Assembly (NCBI GenBank): GCA_016200325.1
Contig: JACQEZ010000016.1
Coordinates: 248,001-312,000 of the forward strand
Origin: Candidatus Manganitrophaceae bacterium
GTDB lineage: Bacteria > Nitrospirota > Nitrospiria > SBBL01 > Manganitrophaceae
DNA: 64,000 nucleotides
Direction of reading: 5' to 3'
Under the pieces are notes generated by a model. That model worked only from the letters and a program-made list of their open reading frames with translations. It searched no databases and was not told the origin of the DNA. The translations under genes and the position numbers were made by a program. This document shows, piece after piece, positions 53,415-63,036 of the stretch. Every line of letters starts with the position of its first letter. The stretch's first letter is position 1.

Positions 53415-55832
53415 ATGGAAATTCTATTTCAGGGGAAGGAGGCCTTCGGACATCCGGGGATGCCGCCCCGCTGGACCCGCAGCGAAAAAGAGGGGGTCGG
53501 AACCGCTTACAACACCGCCAGCCGGATCTGGTTTACCCTTTCTCACGGCATCCTCAACGAGGTTTATTTTCCCACCGTCGATTCCCCGCAGATTCGGGAT
53601 CTTGAATATTTGATCTCCGACGGCGCGCAGCTCTTTCACGAGGAGAAGCGGGATCTCATCACCGAATCGGAATACATCGATGCGCATGCCCTCGGATATC
53701 GGATCATTCAAAGCGATCCGGCCGGGCGCTATCGGTTGGTCAAGGAGATCATCACCGATCCTCACCTCTCTTGCGTCCTAATTCACACCCGACTGGAAGG
53801 AGAGGAGGCGTTCTTAAAGAAGCTCCATCTCTACGTCTTGCTTGCCCCTCACCTGGCGGTCGGAGGAGGGGGCAATACGGCGGCGAAGGCGAGAGTCGCC
53901 GGCCGGGATCTTCTGGTCGCGTTTAAAGACGGGGTCTATCTCGCATTGGGAGCGACCGTTCCCTTCCGGCGGACCTCTTGTGGGTTCGTCGGCGCAAGCG
54001 ACGGCTGGACCGACCTTCGTGACAACTTTCAAATGGACTGGGAATTCGACTTCGCCAGGGACGGCAACGTCGCCGTGATGGGAGAGGTCGATCTCTCCGA
54101 AACGCGCAGCTTCACCTTGGGACTCGGCTTCGGCTTCGCGCTTCATGGGGCGATCACGACGTTATTACAATCGTTGGGAGGATCCTATGAGAAACAGCAG
54201 CAGCGTTATCGCGAACAGTGGCATCGAATCTGCGGGGACACCCTCCCGCTCGACACCCACTCGGGAGACAAAGGGCGCCTCTACCGGATCAGCCACAGTC
54301 TCCTCCTCGCCCATGAAGACAAAACCTATCCGGGGGCGCTGATCGCGTCGATGAGCATCCCCTGGGGGGAGGTTCATGGAGATGACGACGGTTTGGGGGG
54401 CTATCACCTGGTCTGGACGCGCGATCTCTGCCAGAGCGTCACAGCACTCCTCGCCTCGGGAAACAGGGAGACCCCTTATCGAGCGCTGATTTATCTCGCC
54501 GCGTCCCAGCGTCCCGACGGCGGGTTTTATCAGAACTTCTGGATCAACGGCGCCCCCTACTGGCAGGGAATTCAGCTCGACGGGGTCGCCTTTCCGGTCC
54601 TCCTCGCCTGGCGCTTGCAAGCGCTCGGCGGATTAAAAGATTTCGATCCTTATCCGATGGTGATGAAAGCGGCGCAGTATCTGATCCGGCAAGGACCCGC
54701 CACCCCGCAAGAGCGATGGGAGGAGAACAGCGGCTACTCCCCGTCAACCCTCGCGGCGAACATCGCCGCGCTCATCTGCGCCGCCGCGTTCGCCCGCCTT
54801 CATAGACAGGAGAAAGAAGCGGCGTTCTTCGAAGCGTATGCCGATTTTCTTGAATCGCATCTCGAAGCCTGGACGGTCACCACACAGGGAACGTTGGTGC
54901 CGGGGATTTCCCGCCACTTCATCCGGATCCACCCGGTCGATCCGAAGGAGCCGCGGCCGCACGAAGATCCGAATGTCGGCCGAATCATCCTCAGCAATCG
55001 GCCGCCCGGATCGCAATATGAGTTTGCGGCGAAGGAGATCGTCGATGCCGGATTTTTAGAGCTGGTCCGATACGGCATCAGAAAACCGGACGACCCGTTG
55101 ATTGAAGATTCCCTGAAAGTGGTCGATGCCGTTCTGAGAGTCGAGACCCCCGTGGGGCCCTCCTGGAGACGGTACAACCATGACGGTTTCGGCCAACGGG
55201 CGGACGGCGGGCCCTACGTCGGCTCGGGACAAGGGCGCGCCTGGCCGCTGCTGACCGGCGAGCGGGCCCACTATGAATTGGCGGCGGGCCGAAAGGTGGA
55301 GCGCTATATCCGGGCGATCGAGCGCTTCGCATCCCCGGGGGGAATGCTTCCGGAACAGATCTGGGATGCGCCGGATCGGCCGGAATGGGGAATGTATTTC
55401 GGCCGTCCGACCGGCGCCGCCATGCCGCTGATGTGGGCGCATGCCGAATACATCAAACTCCTTCGGTCGGTTCACGATGGAGTCGTCTTCGATCTGCTCC
55501 CCCCCGTGGCGGCCCGGTACCGGGAAGGGAAAGGCCGAAAAGAGCTCGAAGTCTGGAAATTGAATCGCCAGGTCGGCGCCGTCGCCGCCGGAAAGACGCT
55601 CCGCATTCTGGCCCACACCCCCTTTCGGATCCGCTGGAGCTCGGACGAATGGAAGACGGCCCGCGATACGGAGGCGGATCGGCTGGGGGTGGAGATCGCT
55701 TTTGTCGATCTACCGATTCCGAGGCATCAAACGGCTCCGATTCGCTTCACCTTCTACTGGCTGAAGGAGGCGCATTGGGAGGGAAAAGATTTTTCAGTGG
55801 AGGTCGCTGCACCCCATCATGCAGACTCGTAA
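53415..55832 (+). CDS. Glucoamylase-like glycoside hydrolase (GH15)
   Basis: Releases glucose from the ends of alpha-glucans. 805 aa with the two-domain layout of bacterial GH15: a beta-sandwich N-terminal domain (AYNTASRIWFTLSHGILNEVYFP, FHEEKRDLI) and an (alpha/alpha)6 catalytic domain (WGEVHGDDDGLGGYHLVWTRDL, RPDGGFYQNFWINGAPYW, the Glu in GMLPEQIWD). No signal peptide is seen, so the target is internal glycogen or maltodextrin. ATG at 53415 with GAGG five bases ahead. It starts the sugar operon that runs to the window edge. Confidence 0.93.
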   Translation: MEILFQGKEAFGHPGMPPRWTRSEKEGVGTAYNTASRIWFTLSHGILNEVYFPTVDSPQIRDLEYLISDGAQLFHEEKRDLITESEYIDAHALGYRIIQSDPAGRYRLVKEIITDPHLSCVLIHTRLEGEEAFLKKLHLYVLLAPHLAVGGGGNTAAKARVAGRDLLVAFKDGVYLALGATVPFRRTSCGFVGASDGWTDLRDNFQMDWEFDFARDGNVAVMGEVDLSETRSFTLGLGFGFALHGAITTLLQSLGGSYEKQQQRYREQWHRICGDTLPLDTHSGDKGRLYRISHSLLLAHEDKTYPGALIASMSIPWGEVHGDDDGLGGYHLVWTRDLCQSVTALLASGNRETPYRALIYLAASQRPDGGFYQNFWINGAPYWQGIQLDGVAFPVLLAWRLQALGGLKDFDPYPMVMKAAQYLIRQGPATPQERWEENSGYSPSTLAANIAALICAAAFARLHRQEKEAAFFEAYADFLESHLEAWTVTTQGTLVPGISRHFIRIHPVDPKEPRPHEDPNVGRIILSNRPPGSQYEFAAKEIVDAGFLELVRYGIRKPDDPLIEDSLKVVDAVLRVETPVGPSWRRYNHDGFGQRADGGPYVGSGQGRAWPLLTGERAHYELAAGRKVERYIRAIERFASPGGMLPEQIWDAPDRPEWGMYFGRPTGAAMPLMWAHAEYIKLLRSVHDGVVFDLLPPVAARYREGKGRKELEVWKLNRQVGAVAAGKTLRILAHTPFRIRWSSDEWKTARDTEADRLGVEIAFVDLPIPRHQTAPIRFTFYWLKEAHWEGKDFSVEVAAPHHADS

Positions 55833-55898
55833 GAAGGTTCTCCGGCGAATCGAATGCGGCCGGGACAAGCGTGGAAGAATTGAAGTGGGAGGAATAGA

Positions 55899-57953
55899 AT
55901 GAAAAAGATGACCGATCAAGATCTCGACCTGCTCTGCATCAATACGATCCGAATGCTGGCGGCCGATGCGGTGCAGAAGGCAAACTCGGGCCATCCCGGC
56001 ACCCCGATGGGGTTGGCGCCGCTGGGGTATCTCCTCTGGACCCGGTTTTTAAAACACAACCCGGAGAACCCCCGTTGGCCCGACCGCGACCGCTTTGTCC
56101 TCTCGGCGGGGCATGCCTCGATGCTCCTCTACAGCCTGCTCTATTTAACCGGCTATGATCTCTCTCTGGAGGACATTAAGCAGTTTCGACAATGGGGAAG
56201 CCGTACCCCCGGCCATCCGGAGCACGGCCACACCCCCGGCGTCGAGACGACCACCGGCCCGCTGGGACAGGGATTTGCGAACGGGGTCGGGATGGCGATC
56301 GCCGAGCGCTTTTTAGCGGCGCGCTTCAATCGCCCCGATTATCCGATCGTCGACCACCACACCTACATGATCGCCAGCGACGGCGACCTGATGGAAGGGA
56401 TCGCTTCGGAGGCGGCCTCGCTCGCCGGAAACCTTCGACTCGGAAAATTGATCTGCTTCTACGACGACAACCGGATCACGATCGAGGGGAGCACCGACCT
56501 CGCCTTTCGAGAAGATGTCAAAAAGCGCTTCGAAGCCTACGGCTGGAATGTCCTCGGCCCGCTCCCCGACGGAAACGATTTGGCGGCGATGTCGGAGGCG
56601 ATTCAGACCGCGCAGGCCGAGACAGCGCGCCCCACGTTGATCATCGTCCGGACGCATATCGGCTATGGCAGTCCGAACCGGCAAGACAGCGCCCAGGCGC
56701 ACGGCGAGCCGTTGGGAAAAGAGGAGGTTCGGCTGACGAAGGAACATCTCGGCTGGCCGTTGGAGCCGGAGTTCTACGTTCCCGAAGCGGCGTTATCGGA
56801 GTACCGAAAAACAGTCGACCGGGGAAAGCGGCTCGAGACCGAATGGCAGGGCCGGTTTCAATCCTATGCCGCCGCTTATCCCGATCTGGCGCAGCAGTGG
56901 CGGCAGGCGATGGAAGGGACCCTTCCCGAAGGATGGGACGCGGAGATCGAAAAATACCAGCCGAAAGGGTCGGTGGCAACCCGTCGCGCCTTCGGCGAGG
57001 TGCTCAACCTCGTCGCCCCCAAGCTGCCGAACCTGATCGGCGGCTCCGCCGACCTCGCCCCCTCGACCGATACCACCCAGAAGGGAACCGGCGATTTTCT
57101 CGCCGGACACTATGACGGGCGGACCCTCCACTTCGGCGTGCGCGAGCATGCGATGGGAGGGGCGCTCAACGGGATGACCCTCCATGGCGGGGTGATTCCG
57201 TATGGCGGGACTTTTTTGATCTTCTCCGATTACATGCGGGGGTCGATCCGGCTGGCGGCGCTGATGAAGCTGCCGGTCACCTATATTTTTACCCACGACA
57301 GCATCGGGCTGGGGGAAGACGGCCCGACCCATCAGCCGATCGAGCAGCTCGCCGGCCTGCGCGCCCTTCCGAACATGACGGTGATCCGTCCGGCCGACGC
57401 GACCGAGACCGCCGTGGCGTGGCGGCTGGCGATCGCGCGGCGGGAAGGACCGATCGCGCTGATCCTCACCCGGCAGAAGGTCCCGGTGATCGATCGAAGC
57501 CGATCCGCGCCGGCCGATCACCTGGAGAAAGGGGCCTATGTCTTGACCGAGACCGAAGGAAAATCGCCGGAGCTGATCTTGATTGCCACCGGATCGGAGG
57601 TCCATCTCGCCCTGGAAGCGGCCCACGTGCTGGAAGCGGAAGGGACCGCCGTCCGGGTCGTCAGCATGCCGAGCTGGGAGCGCTTCGAGGCGCAACCGGC
57701 GGCCTATCGCGCCTCGGTCTTTCCCGCGGAGATCACGGCGCGGATCTCGATTGAAGCGGCCTCGACCTTCGGCTGGGATCGCTATGTCGGCCCGGAAGGG
57801 GCGATGATCGGTCTCGACCGATTCGGCGCCTCCGCCCCCGGCGAGGTGGTGATGCGGGAGTTGGGATTTACGGTAGAGAATGTCGCGGCGCAGGCCCGGC
57901 GGCTTCTGAAGCGTTCTTCGGAGGCGGCGGCCGGAAGGAGGAAAGTGTCATGA
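55899..57953 (+). CDS. tkt: Transketolase
   Basis: Thiamine-diphosphate enzyme that moves two-carbon units in the non-oxidative pentose phosphate pathway. 684 aa. Signatures: [20 protein letters not shown] at the N-terminus, [17 protein letters not shown], the ThDP loop [19 protein letters not shown] and [35 protein letters not shown] in the pyrimidine domain. ATG at 55899 with a GGAGGAATAGA site. Its stop overlaps the tal start (ATGA), so the two are coupled. Confidence 0.97.
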   Translation: MKKMTDQDLDLLCINTIRMLAADAVQKANSGHPGTPMGLAPLGYLLWTRFLKHNPENPRWPDRDRFVLSAGHASMLLYSLLYLTGYDLSLEDIKQFRQWGSRTPGHPEHGHTPGVETTTGPLGQGFANGVGMAIAERFLAARFNRPDYPIVDHHTYMIASDGDLMEGIASEAASLAGNLRLGKLICFYDDNRITIEGSTDLAFREDVKKRFEAYGWNVLGPLPDGNDLAAMSEAIQTAQAETARPTLIIVRTHIGYGSPNRQDSAQAHGEPLGKEEVRLTKEHLGWPLEPEFYVPEAALSEYRKTVDRGKRLETEWQGRFQSYAAAYPDLAQQWRQAMEGTLPEGWDAEIEKYQPKGSVATRRAFGEVLNLVAPKLPNLIGGSADLAPSTDTTQKGTGDFLAGHYDGRTLHFGVREHAMGGALNGMTLHGGVIPYGGTFLIFSDYMRGSIRLAALMKLPVTYIFTHDSIGLGEDGPTHQPIEQLAGLRALPNMTVIRPADATETAVAWRLAIARREGPIALILTRQKVPVIDRSRSAPADHLEKGAYVLTETEGKSPELILIATGSEVHLALEAAHVLEAEGTAVRVVSMPSWERFEAQPAAYRASVFPAEITARISIEAASTFGWDRYVGPEGAMIGLDRFGASAPGEVVMRELGFTVENVAAQARRLLKRSSEAAAGRRKVS

Positions 57954-59113
57954 AAACGAATCCGATTCTAGAATTGAACAAGCTCGGCCAAAGCGTTTGG
58001 CTCGATAACATCAACCGAACATTGATCACCTCCGGCGCACTCCAGCGTTTGATCGACGACGGGTTGACCGGGGTCACCTCCAATCCGACGATCTTCGAGA
58101 AGGCGATTGGAGAGAGCAGCGACTATGATGAGGAGATCCGGCGGCTCGTCTCCGAGGGGAGCGACGTCGCGGAGATCCTCGATGCGCTGATGATTCAAGA
58201 TATCCAGAGAGCGGCCGATCTCTTTCGTCCCGTCTATGAGAGAACCGAGGGAGACGATGGGTTTGTCTCGATCGAGCTGAACCCGGCGCTCGCTTATCGA
58301 ACCGACGAGACGATTGCGGCGGCCAAAGCGCTTCATCCCCGGCTGAACCGGCCGAATGTGATGATCAAGGTCCCCTCCACCGCCGAAGGCCTTCCGGCGA
58401 TCGAAGCGTTAACCGCGGAGGGGATCTCGATCAACATCACCCTTCTCTTTTCGCTCGAGCGTTATGAAGCGGTTGCGCGCGCCTACCTCGCCGGGATGAA
58501 ACGTCGGAGGGAGCGAGGGAAAACGGTTGAATCGATTCGATCGGTCGCCTCGGTCTTCGTCAGCCGGATCGATACGACGGTCGACCGGCTCCTGGAAGCG
58601 AAAATCGAGACGGCCGGCTCGGAAGAAGCGCGAAAAGAGCTGAAGGGGTTGCTCGGCAAAGTCGGAATCGCCAACTCCAAAATGATCTATCAAAAATTCA
58701 AAGAGATCTTTCAAAGCCAAGCGCAAAGCCAAGCGCAAGGTCAAGCGCAAGGTCAAGCACCGCCCGACGGCATCCCCCTTCAGAAAGTCTTGTGGGGAAG
58801 CACCGGCACCAAAAACAAGAACTACTCGGATGTCCTCTATGTCGAGGAGCTGATCGGACCGAATACGATTAATACCGTCCCGCCTGCCACGCTGGCGGCC
58901 TTCAGAGACCACGGCCAGGTCCGGCCGAGCTTGGAAGAAGATCTGGAAGGGGCCCGAGCCACCCTCCAAAAATTGGAACGGCTTGGAATCGACCTCCGGC
59001 AGATTACCCGGACCGCCCAAGAAGAAGGGGTCAAGGCCTTCGCCGCCTCGTATGAGAAGCTCTTCGCTTCGGTGGCGGCGAAACGACAGGAGATGAGACG
59101 GAAGATCGCCTGA
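57950..59113 (+). CDS. tal: Transaldolase with an internal Gln/Ala repeat insert
   Basis: Moves a three-carbon unit between sugar phosphates. 387 aa, the longer class of bacterial transaldolase. Family features: [28 protein letters not shown], the Schiff-base Lys in [26 protein letters not shown] and [28 protein letters not shown]. After FKEIF there is a QAQ-rich insert (about residues 255-270) encoded by a 12-base tandem repeat. There is no fused phosphoglucose isomerase domain. It is coupled to tkt by a 4-base overlap. Confidence 0.95.
   Translation: MKTNPILELNKLGQSVWLDNINRTLITSGALQRLIDDGLTGVTSNPTIFEKAIGESSDYDEEIRRLVSEGSDVAEILDALMIQDIQRAADLFRPVYERTEGDDGFVSIELNPALAYRTDETIAAAKALHPRLNRPNVMIKVPSTAEGLPAIEALTAEGISINITLLFSLERYEAVARAYLAGMKRRRERGKTVESIRSVASVFVSRIDTTVDRLLEAKIETAGSEEARKELKGLLGKVGIANSKMIYQKFKEIFQSQAQSQAQGQAQGQAPPDGIPLQKVLWGSTGTKNKNYSDVLYVEELIGPNTINTVPPATLAAFRDHGQVRPSLEEDLEGARATLQKLERLGIDLRQITRTAQEEGVKAFAASYEKLFASVAAKRQEMRRKIA
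58715..58762 (+). repeat. 12-base in-frame tandem repeat inside tal
   Basis: Units AGCCAAGCGCAA (58715-58726 and 58727-58738), GGTCAAGCGCAA (58739-58750) and a decayed fourth (58751-58762). Because the unit is 12 bases, copy changes keep the frame. It encodes a run of SQAQ/GQAQ blocks in a surface loop. Confidence 0.9.
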
Positions 59114-59309
59114 AGCGCGCATCGGATCTTTGCCGGGGCGCGCAGCGGAGGCCGGCGCTAAGCCCAGTCGAAGGGCTTACTGTATCGCTTCGACCAGCAG
59201 AGCGTGAACGGAGAGAAAATAAGATCCGATCACCCAAACCGTCCGCTCGTCGACGGCAAGGGTTGAACGGGATCGAGGCCCACATACTACTACATGAGGA
59301 GGCGGACCG
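59114..59309 (+). other. Gap with hairpin between tal and gnd
   Basis: 196 bases, the largest gap inside the pentose phosphate operon. TAAGCCC (59159-59165) pairs with GGGCTTA (59173-59179) in a 7-bp stem without a T run, so it may be an RNA-processing or stability site rather than a terminator. Confidence 0.35.
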
Positions 59310-60221
59310 ATGCAACTGGGATTGATTGGGCTGGGAAAGATGGGAGCCAATATGGTTCAGCGCCTCGTCGAAGGAGGCCATGCGGTCATCGGCTATGATC
59401 GGAATCCCGACGCCGTGCAGCGGATCACCGGCGACGGCGCCGCCGGTGCGGCGAGTCTGGAGGAGTTGGTGAAGAAGCTGGAGACGCCGCGGGCCCTCTG
59501 GATCATGGTGCCGGCGGGTGCGCCGGTCACCGAGACGATCAACACCCTCCTCCCCCACCTCTCCCCGGGCGATCTCCTGATCGACGGGGGAAATTCATAC
59601 TACAAAGACGCGATCAGCCGGGCAGAGACCCTCAAGCAAAAAGGGATCTCCTTTATGGATGTCGGGACGAGCGGGGGAATCTGGGGGTTGTCGGTCGGTT
59701 ATTGCCTGATGATCGGCGGGGAAGAAGCGTCCTTTAAAAAACTAGAACCGGTTTTCAAAACGCTCGCCCCCCCCGATGGATATCTCTACTGCGGCAAAAG
59801 CGGCGCCGGACATTTTGTGAAGATGGTCCACAACGGGATTGAATATGCGATGCTCGAAGCATATGGAGAGGGGTTCGAACTGCTGAAAGCCTCACCGTTC
59901 GGGTTCGATTTCAAAAAAGTGGCGCATCTCTGGAACCAGGGGAGTGTCGTCCGCTCCTGGCTGCTTGAGCTGGCGGAAGAGGCCTTTGAAAAAGATCCGA
60001 CGCTGTCGGGGGTGAAGGGCTATGTCGACGATTCGGGGGAGGGACGGTGGACGGTGCTGGAGGCGGTGGAGCGCGGCGTGCCGGCTCCCGCCATCACGAC
60101 CGCTCTCTTCCGGCGCTTTCAATCCCGGCAGGACGATCGATTCTCAGATCAGTTCATCGCCGCGCTTCGAAAGGAGTTTGGAGGCCATGCAACCAAAACC
60201 AGAACCAATACAAAAAAATGA
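59310..60221 (+). CDS. gnd: 6-phosphogluconate dehydrogenase, decarboxylating (short form)
   Basis: Oxidises 6-phosphogluconate to ribulose 5-phosphate with release of CO2. 303 aa, the short class of about 300 residues rather than the 470 aa type. Dinucleotide site [17 protein letters not shown], the linker [12 protein letters not shown], the catalytic Lys in [20 protein letters not shown] and the domain end VDDSGEGRW are present. The ATG at 59310 has AGGAGGCGGACCG. Cofactor preference (NAD or NADP) cannot be told from sequence alone. It overlaps zwf. Confidence 0.95.
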   Translation: MQLGLIGLGKMGANMVQRLVEGGHAVIGYDRNPDAVQRITGDGAAGAASLEELVKKLETPRALWIMVPAGAPVTETINTLLPHLSPGDLLIDGGNSYYKDAISRAETLKQKGISFMDVGTSGGIWGLSVGYCLMIGGEEASFKKLEPVFKTLAPPDGYLYCGKSGAGHFVKMVHNGIEYAMLEAYGEGFELLKASPFGFDFKKVAHLWNQGSVVRSWLLELAEEAFEKDPTLSGVKGYVDDSGEGRWTVLEAVERGVPAPAITTALFRRFQSRQDDRFSDQFIAALRKEFGGHATKTRTNTKK

Positions 60222-61773
60222 CGAGATCGATCCGACCTTTATCTCCGGCGGGATGACGACCCAGTATGGAAACTGCAGCGAGCCGATTCCGGAGCCGTGC
60301 GGGATCATCATCTTCGGGGCGACGGGAGATCTCACGCAGCGCAAGCTGGTCCCCGCCCTCTTCCACCTCGCCCAAGGGGGACTCCTTCCCGACCGGTGGT
60401 ACGTCCTCGGGGTCGGACGGAGCCGCCTGGACGATGCGGGGTTTCAAAAAAGGGTCGCGGCCTCGATCGAGAGCGATGCGCGGGGCCGGCCGATCGATCG
60501 ATCCACCCGAGAGACCTTTCTCGGCCGGTTTCACTATTTGTCCGGAGATTCTCACGAGCCGGAGTTTTATGCGCGATTGAAGGCGCGGCTGATGGCGCTC
60601 GATGAGCAATATCGATCGGGCGGCAACCGGCTCTTTTATCTCGCCGTCCCCCCGACCTTATATACCGAGATTATCGAGAATCTCGGAGAGGCGGGGCTGA
60701 ACCGCTCTCCCGGAAAGGGATGGAGCCGGATCATTATCGAAAAGCCGTTCGGCACCGATCTCTCGTCGGCCCAGGCGCTCAATCGCCGGGTCCGAGAGGT
60801 TTTTAAAGAGCCGCAGGTCTACCGGATCGATCACTTCCTGGGGAAAGAGGCGGTGCAGAACATCCTCTTTTTCCGCTTTGCCAATGCGATTTTCGAGCCG
60901 ATCTGGAATCGCCGCTACATCGACCATATTCAGATTACCGCCTCCGAGACGCTCGGGGTCGAGCGCCGGGCCGGCTATTATGAAGGGGCGGGGGCGCTTC
61001 GGGATATGTTCCAGAACCACCTTCTTCAGCTTCTTTGTGTCATCGCGATGGAGCCTCCGGCGAGCTTCGAATCAGAGGCGATTCGCGACGAGAAGACGAA
61101 GGTCTTACGATCGATCCGGTCGATCCACGCCTCTGAGATCGACCGGGTTGCGGTCCGGGGGCAGTATGGCGAAGGGGTGATCGACGGCGCGCCCTCCGTC
61201 GCGTATCGAAATGAACCGGGGGTCGCCCCGGCGTCTCAGACCGAGACCTTCGCCGCGCTCAAGCTTCATGTCGATAACTGGCGGTGGCAGGGGGTCCCCT
61301 TCTATCTTCGCTCCGGAAAACGGCTCGACAAGAAGGCGACCGAAGTAGCAATTCAGTTCAAGCAGGTCCCCCACCTTCTTTTCAAGCCGCTCCTCTCCGA
61401 AAAGATTCAGCCGAACACCCTCGTCCTGTGCGTTCAGCCGAGCGAGGGGATTTCCCTGACCTTTCAAGCGAAGCGTCCGGGTCCGAAGCTCTGTATGTGC
61501 ACGGTGACGATGGATTTTAATTATCGCAATGCCTTCCAGGTCCCTTCGCCCGATGCTTACGAGCGGTTGTTGTTGGATTGTCTGGCCGGAGACCCGATGC
61601 TCTTTTCGCGCGAAGATTGGATCGACTGGTCCTGGTCGATCCTCGCACCGATTCTAGACCGCTGGGAGAAAGGTCCCGCCGACCCTTTCCCGATTTATAA
61701 AGCGGGAAGCTGGGGGCCGAAGGAGGCCGATGACCTTATCGAGCAAGATGGGCGACAGTGGCGATCCCCCTAA
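60187..61773 (+). CDS. zwf: Glucose-6-phosphate 1-dehydrogenase
   Basis: First enzyme of the oxidative pentose phosphate pathway. 528 aa from the ATG at 60187 (GGAGG just ahead, overlapping gnd by 35 bases); a later ATG at 60253, just after the gnd stop, is a real alternative. NADP site [17 protein letters not shown], the substrate motif [14 protein letters not shown], and [19 protein letters not shown] follow, with [16 protein letters not shown] in the middle. All catalytic residues I can name are kept. It overlaps pgl by 44 bases. Confidence 0.95.
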   Translation: MQPKPEPIQKNDEIDPTFISGGMTTQYGNCSEPIPEPCGIIIFGATGDLTQRKLVPALFHLAQGGLLPDRWYVLGVGRSRLDDAGFQKRVAASIESDARGRPIDRSTRETFLGRFHYLSGDSHEPEFYARLKARLMALDEQYRSGGNRLFYLAVPPTLYTEIIENLGEAGLNRSPGKGWSRIIIEKPFGTDLSSAQALNRRVREVFKEPQVYRIDHFLGKEAVQNILFFRFANAIFEPIWNRRYIDHIQITASETLGVERRAGYYEGAGALRDMFQNHLLQLLCVIAMEPPASFESEAIRDEKTKVLRSIRSIHASEIDRVAVRGQYGEGVIDGAPSVAYRNEPGVAPASQTETFAALKLHVDNWRWQGVPFYLRSGKRLDKKATEVAIQFKQVPHLLFKPLLSEKIQPNTLVLCVQPSEGISLTFQAKRPGPKLCMCTVTMDFNYRNAFQVPSPDAYERLLLDCLAGDPMLFSREDWIDWSWSILAPILDRWEKGPADPFPIYKAGSWGPKEADDLIEQDGRQWRSP

Positions 61774-62533
61774 AGAGATCGTCGTTTGCCTCGACCGGGA
61801 GGATCTGGGACGGCAGGCGGCAGAGGCGTTCGTGAAGGCGGCCGATGAAGCGGTCTCTCTTCGACGCCGCTTTTCGGTCTCGCTCGCCGGCGGATCGACC
61901 CCGCGCACCCTCTACCGGAAGCTGGCCGGCCGGCCCTTTGCGGAGCGGATCCCCTGGCGCGCGGTCCATCTTTTTTGGGGAGACGAGCGCGCCGTCCCCC
62001 CCGATCATCCCGAATCGAATTACCGGATGGCCGACGAGACGTTGATTTCGAAAGTTCCGATTCCCCCTGAAAATGTGCATCGGATTCCGGGGGAGTGGAG
62101 TGATGCCGATGCGGCGGCCGAAGCCTATGAGGAGGCCCTCCGCTCCTTCTTTCAGCCGCCGACGGGGAAATGGCCTTCATTCGATCTGGTCCTGCTCGGC
62201 ATCGGACCGGACGGACATACCGCCTCGCTCTTCCCCGGATCGCCCGCTTTAGAGGAAAAGGCGCGGTGGGTCGTCGCGCCCTATGTCGAGAAACTCAACG
62301 CCCGGCGCTTCACCCTCACCCTGCCGGTGTTCAATCATGCGCGGCAGGTGCACTTTCTCGCGGCGGGAAAAGAGAAGGCGCCGATCATCAAAGAGGTCGT
62401 GTCGAAAGATGCTCTTTCTCAAGAAATCCCCGCCCGGCTGATCCGGCCGCGGGGGGGGAAGCGACTCTTTTTTCTGGACCGGGAGGCCGCCGGTCTGGCA
62501 GGTCTGATGGACTCCAAGGAGAATCTCCCATGA
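61730..62533 (+). CDS. pgl: 6-phosphogluconolactonase
   Basis: Hydrolyses 6-phosphogluconolactone, between Zwf and Gnd. 267 aa, DevB/Pgl type: [56 protein letters not shown] and the C-terminal [14 protein letters not shown] at 61730 has AAGGAGG close ahead; an ATG at 61748 is possible. Its stop overlaps the next start (ATGA). Having zwf, pgl and gnd adjacent gives a complete oxidative branch. Confidence 0.95.
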   Translation: MTLSSKMGDSGDPPKEIVVCLDREDLGRQAAEAFVKAADEAVSLRRRFSVSLAGGSTPRTLYRKLAGRPFAERIPWRAVHLFWGDERAVPPDHPESNYRMADETLISKVPIPPENVHRIPGEWSDADAAAEAYEEALRSFFQPPTGKWPSFDLVLLGIGPDGHTASLFPGSPALEEKARWVVAPYVEKLNARRFTLTLPVFNHARQVHFLAAGKEKAPIIKEVVSKDALSQEIPARLIRPRGGKRLFFLDREAAGLAGLMDSKENLP

Positions 62534-63036
62534 AGACCGTGGTCATTGGAAGCGATCATGCCGGATTAGAGGCAAAAGAATTTATAAAAAAGCGCTTGGA
62601 GAAGTGGGACTATCGGGTCGAGGATGCCGGTCCGTATAGGCTCGACCCCGCAGACGATTATCCCGACTATGTCGAGAAAGTGGCATTGAAGGTGTTGGAA
62701 GGGAGGGGGAGACGGGGTGTCCTAAGCTGCGGCACCGGCATCGGCGCCTCCATCGCGGCGAATAAAATTCCCGGCATCCGGGCCGCCTTGGTGAGCAATG
62801 TGGAGGAGGCGCGGCTTAGCCGCGCGCACAACGATGCCAACCTGCTGGTATTGAGAGGTTGGGGATATGATCAAAAGGAGCTCCCGAAAATTCTCAAGGC
62901 GTGGCTGGAAGGCAAATTCGAGGGAGGGCGGCACCGCCGCCGGGTCAGCAAGATCACGGCGATCGAAAAAAAATATCTGAGCGCCTGTCCGGAGGATTCG
63001 GAAGATTCCAAAAATTCAACGGAGAAAAGAGGATGA
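62530..63036 (+). CDS. rpiB: Ribose-5-phosphate isomerase B family protein
   Basis: Interconverts ribulose 5-phosphate and ribose 5-phosphate. 168 aa. The family core is clear: VVIGSDHAGLEAKEFIKKRL at the N-terminus, DYPDYVEKVA, LSCGTGIGASIAANKIPGIRAAL with the catalytic Cys, and SRAHNDANLLVLRGWG. The C-terminal 20 residues are acidic and Ser-rich, longer than usual. Start and stop both overlap the neighbours by ATGA. Confidence 0.93.
   Translation: MKTVVIGSDHAGLEAKEFIKKRLEKWDYRVEDAGPYRLDPADDYPDYVEKVALKVLEGRGRRGVLSCGTGIGASIAANKIPGIRAALVSNVEEARLSRAHNDANLLVLRGWGYDQKELPKILKAWLEGKFEGGRHRRRVSKITAIEKKYLSACPEDSEDSKNSTEKRG

Noticed and set aside
57950-59113. Transaldolase fused to glucose-6-phosphate isomerase
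   Set aside because: Such fusions are much longer; this protein ends after the transaldolase fold and gnd follows.
59031-59558. A 175-codon frame antisense across the tal-gnd junction
   Set aside because: No ribosome site, no motif, and it overlaps two supported genes.
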